The notes under the pieces: generated by a model | Told to the model about the DNA's origin: nothing | What the model saw: only the letters and a program-made list of their open reading frames with translations | The model's database searches: none | Shown here: one piece after another, positions 1 through 7,539 of the stretch | Layout of the letters: the number at the start of each line of letters is the position of its first letter | Numbering within the stretch: position 1 is the first letter of the stretch | Program-made: the position numbers and the translations under genes | Assembly: GCA_015489185.1 (NCBI GenBank) | Contig: WGAE01000022.1 | Span: 1 to 17,735 of the forward strand | From: Campylobacterales bacterium | GTDB lineage: Bacteria; Campylobacterota; Campylobacteria; Campylobacterales; QNZT01 | Reading direction: 5' to 3' | DNA: 17,735 bases

Positions 1-561
1 ATTGAAACGGTATGTCAGTGCCAGTGCAGCAGGTCCGAGATAATCCTCATTCGCCTGAACCGCAGGACAGGAGTAGTAGCAGTTACCGCACTGAATACAG
101 TAGTCAGCATCGTCGATCAACTCCGCAAGCTTCGGCGGTACGATATTCTCCTGCGTCGGGTGTTCATCAATCTCCGCTTTCAGATACGGCTCGACACTGT
201 TATATTTGGTCCAGAAATCTTTCTTGTCGATGACCATATCTTTGACCGCTCTGGCTTTGTTTTGCGGCTCGATCGTCAGCTCTTCCCCAAACATTTCAAC
301 CAGATCGGCAACCCGGTCTTTACAAGCCAGTGTCGCGCGACCGTTGACTTTGACGGCACAGGAGCCGCAGATACCGTGGCGACAGCTTCTGCGGTACGAA
401 AACGATCCGTCGTGTTCCCATTTGATACGGTTGAGAATATCGAGCACCACTTCACCCGCACCCACTTCCATCTCGATCTTGTCATAATGGGGCAGATAGT
501 CCGTCTCACTGTTGAATCTGAATACGTTGAACAACAATTTCTTTTTTTCTTCTTTTACCAT
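1..561 (-). CDS. sdhB: Succinate dehydrogenase/fumarate reductase iron-sulfur subunit, partial (C-terminus outside window)
   Basis: Iron-sulfur subunit that passes electrons between the flavoprotein and the membrane quinone site of the succinate dehydrogenase/fumarate reductase complex. The first 187 residues are visible, read from an ATG at 559-561. A plant-type [2Fe-2S] site is clear, with Cys60, Cys65, Cys68 (CRHGICGSC) and Cys80. It is followed by the first cluster motif of the ferredoxin-like domain, CIQCGNCYYSCP, with Cys155, 158, 161 and 165. The remaining cysteines and the third cluster lie beyond position 1. It starts 9 bases after the flavoprotein stop, with an AGGAT ribosome site in the gap region, so the two are co-transcribed. 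The NEDYLGPAAL segment looks more like the SdhB of CCG-type (SdhE-anchored) complexes than classical Campylobacter FrdB. That is an impression, and the direction of catalysis cannot be read from sequence. Confidence 0.95.
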   Translation of the reverse strand, partial: MVKEEKKKLLFNVFRFNSETDYLPHYDKIEMEVGAGEVVLDILNRIKWEHDGSFSYRRSCRHGICGSCAVKVNGRATLACKDRVADLVEMFGEELTIEPQNKARAVKDMVIDKKDFWTKYNSVEPYLKAEIDEHPTQENIVPPKLAELIDDADYCIQCGNCYYSCPAVQANEDYLGPAALALTYRFN

Positions 562-570
562 CGTCTCATC

Positions 571-2289
571 CTAGTACGTTCGTTCTTGTGGTTCGAATTT
601 CCCTAAAACCACATCTGCATATTCGAGTTTGATTGCACCACGTTTACCCATATACGCGTAGGTATGCTTCAAAAACTTTTTATCGTCGCGTTTTGGAAAA
701 TCGTTTCGGTAGTGTGCACCGCGGCTCTCTTTACGCGCCAGCGCTCCTTCGACAATAAACGAAGCGTAATCGAGCATATGCCCAAGTTCAATCGCTTCCT
801 GAAGATCGGTATTGTATGTTTTGCTTTTGTCGTCAATACGGATATTTTTGTATCGTTCATGAAGCTCTTTGAGGATTGTTTTCTGTTTTTTAAGCGACTC
901 TTCCGTTCTGAAAACACCTGCGTTTTCGGTCATAGTCGACTGCAATTCCTGTCTGATCTTCGGCACACGTTCCATACCGTTGTTTTGCAGAATCGTCTGC
1001 ATCTCTTTGATCGCTCTGTCGGCGTCGCTCTCCTGTGCCGGTTTGAGTGTGAGATTGTCCAGATCTTTGGCAATCGTCTGCCCGACATGACGTCCAAACA
1101 GCATTGCTTCAAGTACTGAATTCGCACCCAGACGGTTCGCACCGTGGACACTCACACATGAACACTCACCCGCAGCGTAGAAACCGGTTACTGTTTCTGT
1201 CGGAGATTTTTTAACATGTCCAGCAATCGTCACCGGAATACCGCCCATCGAATAGTGTGCGGTCGCCGCGATCATGATCGGCTCTTTGATCATATCGAGT
1301 CCCAGGAAAGTCAGCGCCAGGTCACGCAACTCCGGCAGACGCTCCATGATCTTCTCTTTACCCAGATGGGTCAGGTCCAAATAGACCGCGTCTTTATTCG
1401 GTCCGACACCTCTGCCTTCCAAAATCTCAAGCGTAATGGAACGACTGACGAGATCGCGCGGCGCAAGCTCCATCTTATCCGGAGCATATTTTTCCATGAA
1501 GCGCTCCCCTTTGGAGTTAAGCAGTTTACCGCCCTCACCCCGTGCCGCTTCACTCATCAAAATACCCGTTCCTGCCAAACCTGTCGGGTGAAACTGGACA
1601 AACTCCATATCTTCCAGAGGCAACCCGTGTCTGGCAACGATGGAAAGGGCATCACCCGTATTGGCATGCGCGTTGGAGTTGATTTTGAAAGCGCGTCCGT
1701 AACCGCCTGTCGCAAACATCACCGCTTTGGCGTTGAAGATCGCAGGTTCGCTGGTACGGATATCGTATGCCACGACACCGCTGACGGTCGCACTCTCTTC
1801 ATCATAAATAATGTCGGAGACATACCATTCGTCTTTAAATTCGACATCGAGTCTGTTGGCTTGTTCGAAAAGTGTCTGAAGGAGTGTCAGACCCGTTCTG
1901 TCTTTCGCGAAACAGGCGCGGGGATGGGACTGTCCGCCAAACGGACGCTGAGCGATTTTCCCCTCCGGCGTACGACTGAACACCGCACCCATATGCTCAA
2001 CCCAGCGAATCGCTTCGGGCGCTGTTTTACACATAAACTCGACCGCATCCTGATCGGCAAGGTAGTCGCTTCCTTTGACCGTATCGAATTCATGAAGTTC
2101 AATGCTGTCACCTTCCGCAAGTGCCGCGTTTATCCCTCCCTGCGCGGCTCCGGAATGGCTTCTGAGAGGATGAAGCTTGGTCAACACCACAACGTTTTTA
2201 CCCTGTTTTTTGAGCTCTCTGGCAGCTGCAAGTCCCGCAAGTCCCGCACCTACTATCACAGCGTCATATGTATGAATCGGTATGCTCAT
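571..2289 (-). CDS. sdhA: Succinate dehydrogenase/fumarate reductase flavoprotein subunit
   Basis: 572-residue flavoprotein that interconverts succinate and fumarate, joining the (reductive or oxidative) TCA cycle to the quinone pool at the cytoplasmic membrane. The N-terminus has the FAD dinucleotide fold (GAGLAG, 14-19). His45 in RSHSGAAQGG is at the position of the covalent FAD link. Active-site residues of the family are present: His234 (QFHPTG), Arg250 (SEAARGEGG), Arg278 (PRDLVSR, the proton-shuttle arginine), His345 (AHYSMGG) and Arg386 (GANRLG). Length fits SdhA (about 570-600) and is shorter than classical epsilonproteobacterial FrdA (about 660). There is no twin-arginine leader, so it is not the periplasmic MfrA type. 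The ATG start has an AAAGGACAG ribosome site. It is the first gene of the operon, followed by the iron-sulfur subunit. Whether it runs as a dehydrogenase or a fumarate reductase cannot be decided here; frdA would be an equally fair symbol. Confidence 0.96.
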   Translation of the reverse strand: MSIPIHTYDAVIVGAGLAGLAAARELKKQGKNVVVLTKLHPLRSHSGAAQGGINAALAEGDSIELHEFDTVKGSDYLADQDAVEFMCKTAPEAIRWVEHMGAVFSRTPEGKIAQRPFGGQSHPRACFAKDRTGLTLLQTLFEQANRLDVEFKDEWYVSDIIYDEESATVSGVVAYDIRTSEPAIFNAKAVMFATGGYGRAFKINSNAHANTGDALSIVARHGLPLEDMEFVQFHPTGLAGTGILMSEAARGEGGKLLNSKGERFMEKYAPDKMELAPRDLVSRSITLEILEGRGVGPNKDAVYLDLTHLGKEKIMERLPELRDLALTFLGLDMIKEPIMIAATAHYSMGGIPVTIAGHVKKSPTETVTGFYAAGECSCVSVHGANRLGANSVLEAMLFGRHVGQTIAKDLDNLTLKPAQESDADRAIKEMQTILQNNGMERVPKIRQELQSTMTENAGVFRTEESLKKQKTILKELHERYKNIRIDDKSKTYNTDLQEAIELGHMLDYASFIVEGALARKESRGAHYRNDFPKRDDKKFLKHTYAYMGKRGAIKLEYADVVLGKFEPQERTY

Positions 2290-2331
2290 TAAGCCTGTCC
2301 TTTTAGTAAAAATAGAAATTTGTAATATTCT

Positions 2332-2359
2332 AGTATAACGAGACTAAAAATATACCAAA
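2332..2359 (-). promoter_or_regulatory. Putative promoter of the sdhAB operon
   Basis: On the minus strand TTGGTA (2354-2359) and TATACT (2332-2337) are separated by 16 bases, and the predicted transcript would start about 35 bases before the sdhA ATG. The rest of the 189-base gap to the next gene is AT-rich, with no convincing gene. A second TATACT faces the other way at 2425-2430 without a good partner. Confidence 0.45.
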
Positions 2360-2478
2360 AGTTACACTTCAACCAATTTCTCGCCAAAAAGTGTTACGAT
2401 ATGTATATAAAAATAAGAAAGAGTTATACTGCCAACTTTGGGGAGGCGGTTGCAACGACTTATAAGACTGCTTAGTAT

Positions 2479-2802
2479 TTACAAATATTTTTGATTTTCT
2501 TCTTTTAAATGAAAAAGTATTTCATCCGCTCTCATAAAAAGATCATACGCTTCAATCCCTTCACACAAGAGCGGTCGATATTTTTCATATGTTTGCCAGA
2601 CACGCCTGGCTCCCTCGTAACGCTCCAGTCGTATTAGTTCAAACGCCGTCGCACCGTTGATAAGCCCTTTGCAGAGATTTTTGAGCGGATGGTCGGTTTT
2701 GCGAATCGTATGCCAGTAAGCTTCCATATCTTCATGTGCGTCGTAAAAACGCCCTTCCAGCAAATCGTCAATAAAAATTTCCAATGCCTCACGCAGTTGC
2801 AT
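2479..2802 (-). CDS. DUF309 family protein
   Basis: 107-residue helical protein of the DUF309 family, whose function is unknown. The family signature is visible at residues 19-30: FYDAHEDMEAYW with His23, Glu24, Glu27 and Trp30, like the conserved AHE..E..W of the family. A second conserved stretch at 44-61 (CKGLINGATAFELIRLER) matches the 'GL.Q.A.A...' helix. The length is usual for the shorter members. The ATG start at 2800-2802 follows a purine-rich GGGGATATGG. It is transcribed away from thiL, with which it shares a 113-base divergent intergenic region. It is cytoplasmic, with no signal or membrane segment. The conserved His/Glu pair suggests a metal or small-ligand site, but that is inference. 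Confidence 0.8.
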   Translation of the reverse strand: MQLREALEIFIDDLLEGRFYDAHEDMEAYWHTIRKTDHPLKNLCKGLINGATAFELIRLERYEGARRVWQTYEKYRPLLCEGIEAYDLFMRADEILFHLKEENQKYL

Positions 2803-2837
2803 CCATATCCCCTTCCCCGATAAATTACCTCATTCTA

Positions 2838-2846
2838 TGGTATACT
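2838..2846 (+). promoter_or_regulatory. Extended -10 promoter for thiL-truD
   Basis: TGG-TATACT on the plus strand (-10 hexamer at 2841-2846) lies about 70 bases upstream of the thiL start and has no obvious -35, as is usual for Campylobacterota sigma70 promoters. The 5' leader would be about 63 bases. Confidence 0.5.
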
Positions 2847-2915
2847 AAATAATAAAGAACTTTTTACGGAGCAGATTCCAAAGTAAAAGCGGACAAATAT
2901 TACCGAAAGGAAAGC

Positions 2916-3767
2916 GTGAAAGATAAAGAGTCCTTTTTCATCAACCAGTTTCCTTCTCTGCAGATCGGAGACGACGGCGCCGTTATCGGCAATACGGTCT
3001 ACAGCAAAGATCTCTTCTGTGAAGATATACACTTCAAACGCGAATGGATGAGTCTGGAAGAGATCGCCGCAAAAAGTCTGCTGGTCAATATCTCCGACGC
3101 GATCGTCATGAACGCCAGACCGAAATATGCCCTGCTCGGTATCAAAATCCCGTCACACTTTTCCCCCACACAGCTCGAACAACTCGCGTCGGGATTTATC
3201 GAAACAGCACGGGCATATGATATCGAGATTATCGGCGGAGATACCGTCGCCGGAGAGAAGCTCGATATTTCAATCACCCTGATCTCTCATACGACACATC
3301 CTGTCCGACGCACCGGTGTGCGTGAAGGAGATCTGGTCGCCCATACCGGGTCGCTCGGAAGTGTCGGCAGGGACTTAAAACGTCTGCTTGCAGGGGAATC
3401 GATACCCCCGGATTCCAAATTTATCCGCCCAAAACTGCATGCCGCATTCTTCTACGAAGCAGCCCCCTGCTTACATGCTGCGCTTGACATTTCAGACGGA
3501 CTGAGCAAAGACCTCTCAAGGCTCAGCCAAATCAACCGCATCGGATTTGCGTTTATTCGTAACATTTCGCACGAAGAGTTGTGCAGCGGTGAAGAGTACG
3601 AAATACTTTTCACGTTTGATCCGAAAAATTTGGATAGACTGGAAAAGATCGCCGCAAAACATGAAGTCGATTTGACAATCTTCGCGCGTGCCGTACCCGG
3701 TCGGTACGAGAGCGAATGCCCCGAAAACCATTTTCAGGAGTCACATGAACCGTCTTTTTTATCTTAA
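2916..3767 (+). CDS. thiL: Thiamine-monophosphate kinase
   Basis: Cytoplasmic kinase of the PurM/ThiL fold that phosphorylates thiamine monophosphate to thiamine diphosphate with ATP, the last step of the cofactor pathway. Visible motifs: IGDDGAVIG (17-25, metal/ATP), the DLFCEDIHF and NISDAIVMNARPKYALL region (32-74), EIIGGDT (104-110), RTGVREGDLVAHTGSLGSVGRDL split over 132-154, and LDISDGLSKDL (190-200). At 283 residues it is shorter than the 320-residue E. coli enzyme, mainly in the C-terminal half, as in other epsilonproteobacterial versions. The start is GTG at 2916, chosen because GAAAGGA sits just upstream and no ATG fits. Its last 23 bases overlap the start of truD, so the two are probably translated together. 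The same pair is adjacent in Campylobacter jejuni, as I recall. Confidence 0.93.
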   Translation: MKDKESFFINQFPSLQIGDDGAVIGNTVYSKDLFCEDIHFKREWMSLEEIAAKSLLVNISDAIVMNARPKYALLGIKIPSHFSPTQLEQLASGFIETARAYDIEIIGGDTVAGEKLDISITLISHTTHPVRRTGVREGDLVAHTGSLGSVGRDLKRLLAGESIPPDSKFIRPKLHAAFFYEAAPCLHAALDISDGLSKDLSRLSQINRIGFAFIRNISHEELCSGEEYEILFTFDPKNLDRLEKIAAKHEVDLTIFARAVPGRYESECPENHFQESHEPSFLS

Positions 3768-4839
3768 CCACACCCCGCTGCATACACGATTTAGTAAAAA
3801 CAGCAAAGATTTTGTCGTGACGGAAGTACCGCTTTACGATTTTTCCGGTGAAGGGGAACATCTGATTCTCAAAGTACGTAAAAAGGATATGACCACTTGG
3901 GATATGCTCCAGACCTTCAGTGAACGAAGCGGCGCAAAAGTGCGAGATTTCGGTTACGCAGGACTCAAAGACAAAGACGGTATGACGATTCAGTATATCT
4001 CCGTACATCGTAAATTTGAAACGCACTTCAGCAACTTTTCCCATGAAAAGATCAAAATTCTCGAAATGACCCGGCACACCAACAAAATCAAAACCGGACA
4101 CCTCAAAGGGAACCGGTTTTTCGTTCGTTTGAAAAAGGTCACGCCGACCGAAGCGCGTATTTTGGAAAATGTTTTAAACATCGTACAAAAAGAGGGTTTC
4201 CCGAACTATTTCGGTTATCAGCGTTTCGGACGGGAAGGAAACAATTATGAACGTGGGAAAGAGATACTGGAGGGCAAACGCAGGGAGCGAAACAAAAAAC
4301 TGCGCAACTTCTTCATCTCCGCCTATCAGAGTCACCTTTTCAACCTCTGGCTCTCCAAGCGTGTCGAGATCAGCAAACTGTTTGACGCGTTCGATGAGAA
4401 AGAGCTTTTCAACCTCTTCAATTTTCCGCGTGAAACGGTCAGACAAATCAAAGCGCAACCCCGCTTTTTCAAACTGCTGCCCGGGGAACTGCTGCACCAC
4501 TATCCGTATGGAAAGATGTTTTTAGGTGAAGATATCCGGCAGGAGAGTACACGTTTTGCAAAGCGACAGATTACAGCTACCGGACTCCTTCCCGGCAAAA
4601 AAGCGCTGCACGCGACGGGAGTCGCGGGCAATTATGAAAAAGATATTACCAAAGCGTGTGAAAATTTTTGTGAAAAGATGCAGGGAACCAGACGATTTGC
4701 CTGGATCTGGGCGGAGGAGATCGACTATACCTACAAAGAGAGTGAAGCGTGGTTCGAACTCTCCTTCACCCTTCCTAAAGGCGCCTATGCCACCACTTTT
4801 TTAGAGGAGCTGACACACCAGCACGATCTTATCGACTAA
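3745..4839 (+). CDS. truD: tRNA pseudouridine(13) synthase TruD
   Basis: 364-residue pseudouridine synthase of the TruD family, which isomerises uridine 13 in the D-arm of certain tRNAs. The catalytic segment GYAGLKDKDGMTIQ (70-83) carries the family aspartate at Asp76. NYFGYQRFGREGNNYERG, another hallmark, follows in the middle, then SAYQSHLFNLWLSKR. Length is in the family range (about 350-370). An upstream in-frame GTG at 3688 would add 19 residues, but the ATG at 3745 has an AGGAG ribosome site four bases before it and begins exactly where the conserved N-terminus should. The gene starts inside the end of thiL and shares that gene's promoter. Its stop overlaps the convergent RNase T2 gene by 11 bases. 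Confidence 0.94.
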   Translation: MNRLFYLNHTPLHTRFSKNSKDFVVTEVPLYDFSGEGEHLILKVRKKDMTTWDMLQTFSERSGAKVRDFGYAGLKDKDGMTIQYISVHRKFETHFSNFSHEKIKILEMTRHTNKIKTGHLKGNRFFVRLKKVTPTEARILENVLNIVQKEGFPNYFGYQRFGREGNNYERGKEILEGKRRERNKKLRNFFISAYQSHLFNLWLSKRVEISKLFDAFDEKELFNLFNFPRETVRQIKAQPRFFKLLPGELLHHYPYGKMFLGEDIRQESTRFAKRQITATGLLPGKKALHATGVAGNYEKDITKACENFCEKMQGTRRFAWIWAEEIDYTYKESEAWFELSFTLPKGAYATTFLEELTHQHDLID

Positions 4840-5536
4840 AACCGACCGCATCCACGCGTCCTCTTTTACATCCGCCGTGTACGGAGGGTGCGTTTTTCAT
4901 CAGCTCCGAGAGGGAAACTCCCCGATCGATTTTCCCTTCGAGGTTGATCCAAAGTTCCGTAATCAACCCGTGATCGCAAACCATCTTCACTTTTCTGCCG
5001 CTCCCTCTGCCAAACGCTTTGTCAAACGCAAATCGTACCTGATCGATCGTGACGATTTTCCCGACATTTCGGGCAAAGAGTTCCCTGACGACGGAGCTGT
5101 TTACCTGCTCCAGCAGTGAGATCGCATCTTTGAAATAGGCTTCGGGACTTTTACCGTAACAGGTACCGTGTTTTTTCCATTCGTGGCGATGCAAACCGCT
5201 CTTTGCGGCGGGCATCACGACCAGAAGCTGACGGTAGAGTTTGTCGGGAAGCCGGAAGTTACGCACCCCTTTGCAATTTACACGGCTGCGCGGCTGGGGC
5301 CATAATCCGTGCAAGGTAAAGTGGGAAGCACTGTAGGCGGAAGGTTTGACGTTGCGACACTCTCTTTTGTTTCGGTGTGTCTCGCAAAAAGCGTTTTGCC
5401 AACTGATTGCCAGCAGATTTTTTGTCGAAACTTTTTGATCCGTTTTTGTCGAAGCAAACGGATTTATGAAACCGAACGCGTACAACGCTCCGAGCAAAAG
5501 CAGAAGAACGGTTGTTATCCAAAAACGGTTACGCAT
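4829..5536 (-). CDS. Ribonuclease T2 family protein, exported
   Basis: 235-residue RNase T2, an endoribonuclease that cleaves single-stranded RNA through a 2',3'-cyclic phosphate. Both catalytic segments are intact: FTLHGLWP (CAS I, His76) and HEWKKHGTC (CAS II, His118, Glu119, Lys122, His123). The N-terminus has basic residues (RNR), a hydrophobic stretch (6-22) and a possible cleavage after ALYA. It is therefore expected in the periplasm or outside, where it would scavenge RNA or nucleotides (inference). The ATG start has AAGGAG eight bases upstream. The mature part is rich in Arg and Lys, which suits RNA binding. It stands alone on the minus strand, separated from the lipoprotein gene by a terminator-like hairpin; a TGA-TAGAAT box inside that hairpin (5559-5567) might be its -10. 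Its end overlaps truD. Confidence 0.93.
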   Translation of the reverse strand: MRNRFWITTVLLLLLGALYAFGFINPFASTKTDQKVSTKNLLAISWQNAFCETHRNKRECRNVKPSAYSASHFTLHGLWPQPRSRVNCKGVRNFRLPDKLYRQLLVVMPAAKSGLHRHEWKKHGTCYGKSPEAYFKDAISLLEQVNSSVVRELFARNVGKIVTIDQVRFAFDKAFGRGSGRKVKMVCDHGLITELWINLEGKIDRGVSLSELMKNAPSVHGGCKRGRVDAVGFSR

Positions 5537-5549
5537 AGATCACTCCTTC

Positions 5550-5578
5550 AAAAAGTTCATTCTATCATGAACCTTTTT
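5550..5578 (-). terminator. Rho-independent terminator (possibly bidirectional)
   Basis: On the minus strand a 6-bp stem GTTCAT/ATGAAC with a six-base loop is flanked by AAAAA before and TTTTT after, 14 bases beyond the lipoprotein stop. The flanking A/T runs would let it act on either strand. It most likely ends the lipoprotein transcript before the RNase T2 gene. Confidence 0.6.
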
Positions 5579-5591
5579 AGGAGCACTTAAA

Positions 5592-6905
5592 CTAATTGAA
5601 TTTACGCCAACTCTGTCGCTGAATCACTTCGCCGTTTTTTCGCGTCTCTGTCAGATGATTCGTCGCATCGTAGATATAGGTAAAGGTTTGATCGATCGTA
5701 CCGTCACCGTTACTGTCCTCTTCGAGTTTCAGCAGTTTTCCCGCGGCATTGTAGCTGTAGTGTGTGCGGTAGTCGTCCTGACCGTCGTTATTGTTGTCTT
5801 GTCTGAATTCGGTCTGTCGATGCTGTGCGTCATAAGCATAATGCTCGACAATATCATTTGAACCGTCACCGTCGGTATCATACCCTTTTTCGACCATATC
5901 CCCGGCACTATTGTAACGATAATGTTCCGCATAATCGACCGTACCGTCACCGTTTTCATCTTTTTGATACAAAACTACCTGTTTCTCTGTGTATTGATAC
6001 GTCTCACTAAATTCGACCGTACCGTCGTTGCCGTCGTCGATGGTTTTGGAGAGCATATTGCCGTCCGCATTGTAGGTGTATTGCTCCACATAGTCGACTG
6101 TGCCGTCGCTCCCGTTGTCGATTTCATAACGAATCAAATTTTCCGAAGCATCGTAAACATATTTTTCAGTTGCTTTGGAACCGTCACTGTTGTCGATCTT
6201 TTTGGTTAACAGATTGCCGCTTGCCGTATAGGTATAAGTTTCATGACTGTCAATCGAACCGTCTGCGTGTTCATCGTAGAACATTGACGTCGTAAATCCA
6301 CGTCCATCATAAGTGTAACGGTAGTTCTCATCGTCATTGCCGTCGCCGTCAGCGTCGACTTGAAAAGTTTGCATCTCGCCTTTGGCATCGTAGCTATACC
6401 GCTCTTTACGCTTCAGTGATCCATCCTGCAGATCATAGATCTCTTTTGCCTGCAAATATCCCGCGGCATCATAATGATACAGCGTTCTTTGATCACTCTC
6501 ATTGTTTTCGGTCATCAGCCAGGGAGAGACGGTAATTTGCACCGTGTCGGTAGCGTACTGCTTTGTCGCGGGATCCGTGACTTTCACGGTCAGGATATGT
6601 GTTCCGGGTGTAAAATCTCTTTTGATCAACACCTGGTCACTGCTTAGCGTCGTATCTCCCTCTTGCCAAAGATACGTTGCCTGAGCGGGCGCGTTTTGGA
6701 CTTTTGCCCTGAGTGTGACATCTTCATGAAGTGTGACATTTTGATCTTCTCCCGCAGATACCTGAAAACTCGCCTTCGATCCGCCGCCGTTTTGGGAACC
6801 GTTTCCCGAATCGCCTCCGCTTCCGCTATCCGATGTTGCCGCACCGCCGCCGCACGCATTCAAGAAGAGTAACAGTGCCGCCAAACCTGCTGTTTTGTAG
6901 ATCAT
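5592..6905 (-). CDS. Lipoprotein with PKD-like domain and YD/calcium-loop tandem repeats
   Basis: 437-residue predicted lipoprotein. A signal peptide ends in a lipobox-like LNAC (Cys18), followed by a low-complexity Gly/Ser/Asn linker (19-44) typical of surface lipoproteins. Residues about 45-128 look like a PKD/Ig-like domain (VSAGEDQNVTLHEDVTLRA, then TYLWQEGD and HILTVKVTD). Residues about 143-434 are eleven imperfect repeats of about 27 residues, each combining a YxY(D/N)AxG motif, as in RHS/YD repeats, with a DxDGDGxxD-like acidic loop resembling calcium-binding EF-hand or thrombospondin-3 loops. There is no toxin-like C-terminus. The start is ATG at 6905, which has GGAG eight bases upstream; a GTG 18 bases earlier is less likely. 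It is probably outer-membrane or surface-exposed. Adhesion or calcium-dependent scaffolding are guesses. Confidence 0.85.
   Translation of the reverse strand: MIYKTAGLAALLLFLNACGGGAATSDSGSGGDSGNGSQNGGGSKASFQVSAGEDQNVTLHEDVTLRAKVQNAPAQATYLWQEGDTTLSSDQVLIKRDFTPGTHILTVKVTDPATKQYATDTVQITVSPWLMTENNESDQRTLYHYDAAGYLQAKEIYDLQDGSLKRKERYSYDAKGEMQTFQVDADGDGNDDENYRYTYDGRGFTTSMFYDEHADGSIDSHETYTYTASGNLLTKKIDNSDGSKATEKYVYDASENLIRYEIDNGSDGTVDYVEQYTYNADGNMLSKTIDDGNDGTVEFSETYQYTEKQVVLYQKDENGDGTVDYAEHYRYNSAGDMVEKGYDTDGDGSNDIVEHYAYDAQHRQTEFRQDNNNDGQDDYRTHYSYNAAGKLLKLEEDSNGDGTIDQTFTYIYDATNHLTETRKNGEVIQRQSWRKFN
5595..6479 (-). repeat. Eleven 27-residue YD/acidic-loop coding repeats
   Basis: Within the lipoprotein gene, eleven units of about 81 bases follow one another without spacers. 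Unit starts can be read at YHYDAAG, YSYDAKG, YTYDGRG, YTYTASG, YVYDASE, YTYNADG, YQYTEKQ, YRYNSAG, YAYDAQH, YSYNAAG and YIYDATN. Units 2, 3 and 5-10 carry a DxxxDGxxD-type loop (DADGDGNDD, DTDGDGSND, DSNGDGTID and so on). In unit 4 (DNSDGSKAT) the loop is degraded. Units 1 and 11 lack a good loop. Confidence 0.85.
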
Positions 6906-6939
6906 GATACATACTCCGATCACTATGAAATGAAATTAT

Positions 6940-6954
6940 GATAATACTATTATC
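6940..6954. promoter_or_regulatory. 15-base palindrome upstream of the lipoprotein gene
   Basis: GATAATA-C-TATTATC is a perfect inverted repeat 35 bases before the lipoprotein ATG, next to a CATAAT that could be its -10. The half-sites resemble Fur/PerR-type GATAAT/ATTATC boxes but with a wider centre. An operator role is inference. Confidence 0.35.
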
Positions 6955-6986
6955 GGCAGTTTTACGGAAGAGATAAATCGGAAGGC

Positions 6987-7007
6987 GTCGCCGACAAAAT
7001 CGGCGAC
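6987..7007 (-). terminator. Stem-loop downstream of ppa
   Basis: A perfect 8-bp stem (GTCGCCGA/TCGGCGAC) with a five-base loop begins 11 bases beyond the ppa stop. On the minus strand no T-run follows; on the plus strand TTTT follows. It is most likely the transcript end or 3' stabiliser of ppa, but it is not a textbook terminator. Confidence 0.45.
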
Positions 7008-7017
7008 TTTTGGGAGA

Positions 7018-7539
7018 TTATGCTTTGTAAGCGTCAATCGCTTTTTGCAGCATCTTTTGTGCTGCCTCTTTTCCCTGAAAATCTTTGACTTTGACCCATT
7101 TGCCGGGTTCGAGCATTTTATAAGTTTCAAAAAAGTTCTTGATTTTATCCAGCGTCGCTTTGGGCAGATCGTCGAGACTCTCGACATGATCATATGTAGG
7201 ATCGATTTTGCTAACCGGTACCGCGACCAGTTTTTCATCCATACCCGCTTCATCTTCCATCACAAGTACACCGATCAGACGGCACGCAATGACAGAACCC
7301 GCCTGAAACGCGTTTTCATTGATGACCAGAATATCCGCCGGATCACCGTCATCCGCGAGTGTATTGGGCACGAAGCCGTAATTTGCGGGATAGAACATTG
7401 CCGAATAGAGGATTCTGTCGACTACGACCGCGCCGCTCTCTTTGTCAAGTTCATATTTGATATTCGAACCGTAGGGAATTTCGATCAGGGCGTTGATTTT
7501 ATCGGGATTGGAACCGGGTTTGATTTTGCTGATATCCAT
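7018..7539 (-). CDS. ppa: Inorganic pyrophosphatase (family I)
   Basis: 173-residue soluble family I pyrophosphatase, which hydrolyses PPi to two phosphates and so drives biosynthetic reactions. The metal-binding signature DGDPADILV is at 64-72 (Asp64, Asp66, Asp69). Other expected residues are Glu20, Lys28, Glu30, Arg42, Tyr54 (YGFVP) and the EDEAGMDEK segment (Asp96, Asp101, Lys103). Length is typical. The ATG start is preceded by AAGGAG, which lies inside the last codons of the upstream CinA-like gene. The two genes touch with no base between them, so ppa translation is probably coupled to it. In Helicobacter and Campylobacter ppa sits close to adk and aspS; here it is separated from adk by about 3.6 kb of other genes. 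Confidence 0.97.
   Translation of the reverse strand: MDISKIKPGSNPDKINALIEIPYGSNIKYELDKESGAVVVDRILYSAMFYPANYGFVPNTLADDGDPADILVINENAFQAGSVIACRLIGVLVMEDEAGMDEKLVAVPVSKIDPTYDHVESLDDLPKATLDKIKNFFETYKMLEPGKWVKVKDFQGKEAAQKMLQKAIDAYKA

Noticed and set aside
160..606. 148-residue plus-strand frame opposite sdhB
   Set aside because: The minus strand encodes a perfect pair of iron-sulfur motifs; the plus frame has none.
1216..2292. 358-residue plus-strand open frame opposite sdhA
   Set aside because: It is antisense to an unambiguous flavoprotein; the sequence is rich in His/Arg/Phe with no domain, typical of a mirror frame in GC-skewed codons.
2403..2478. Small RNA from the plus-strand TATACT at 2425
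   Set aside because: No partner -35 and only a weak GCCAAC/GGTTGC pairing downstream; the signal is too thin.
5592..6905. Polymorphic RHS toxin
   Set aside because: Only YD-like motifs are present; there is no RHS core cleavage motif, no variable toxin end and no adjacent immunity gene, and the protein is small with a lipobox.
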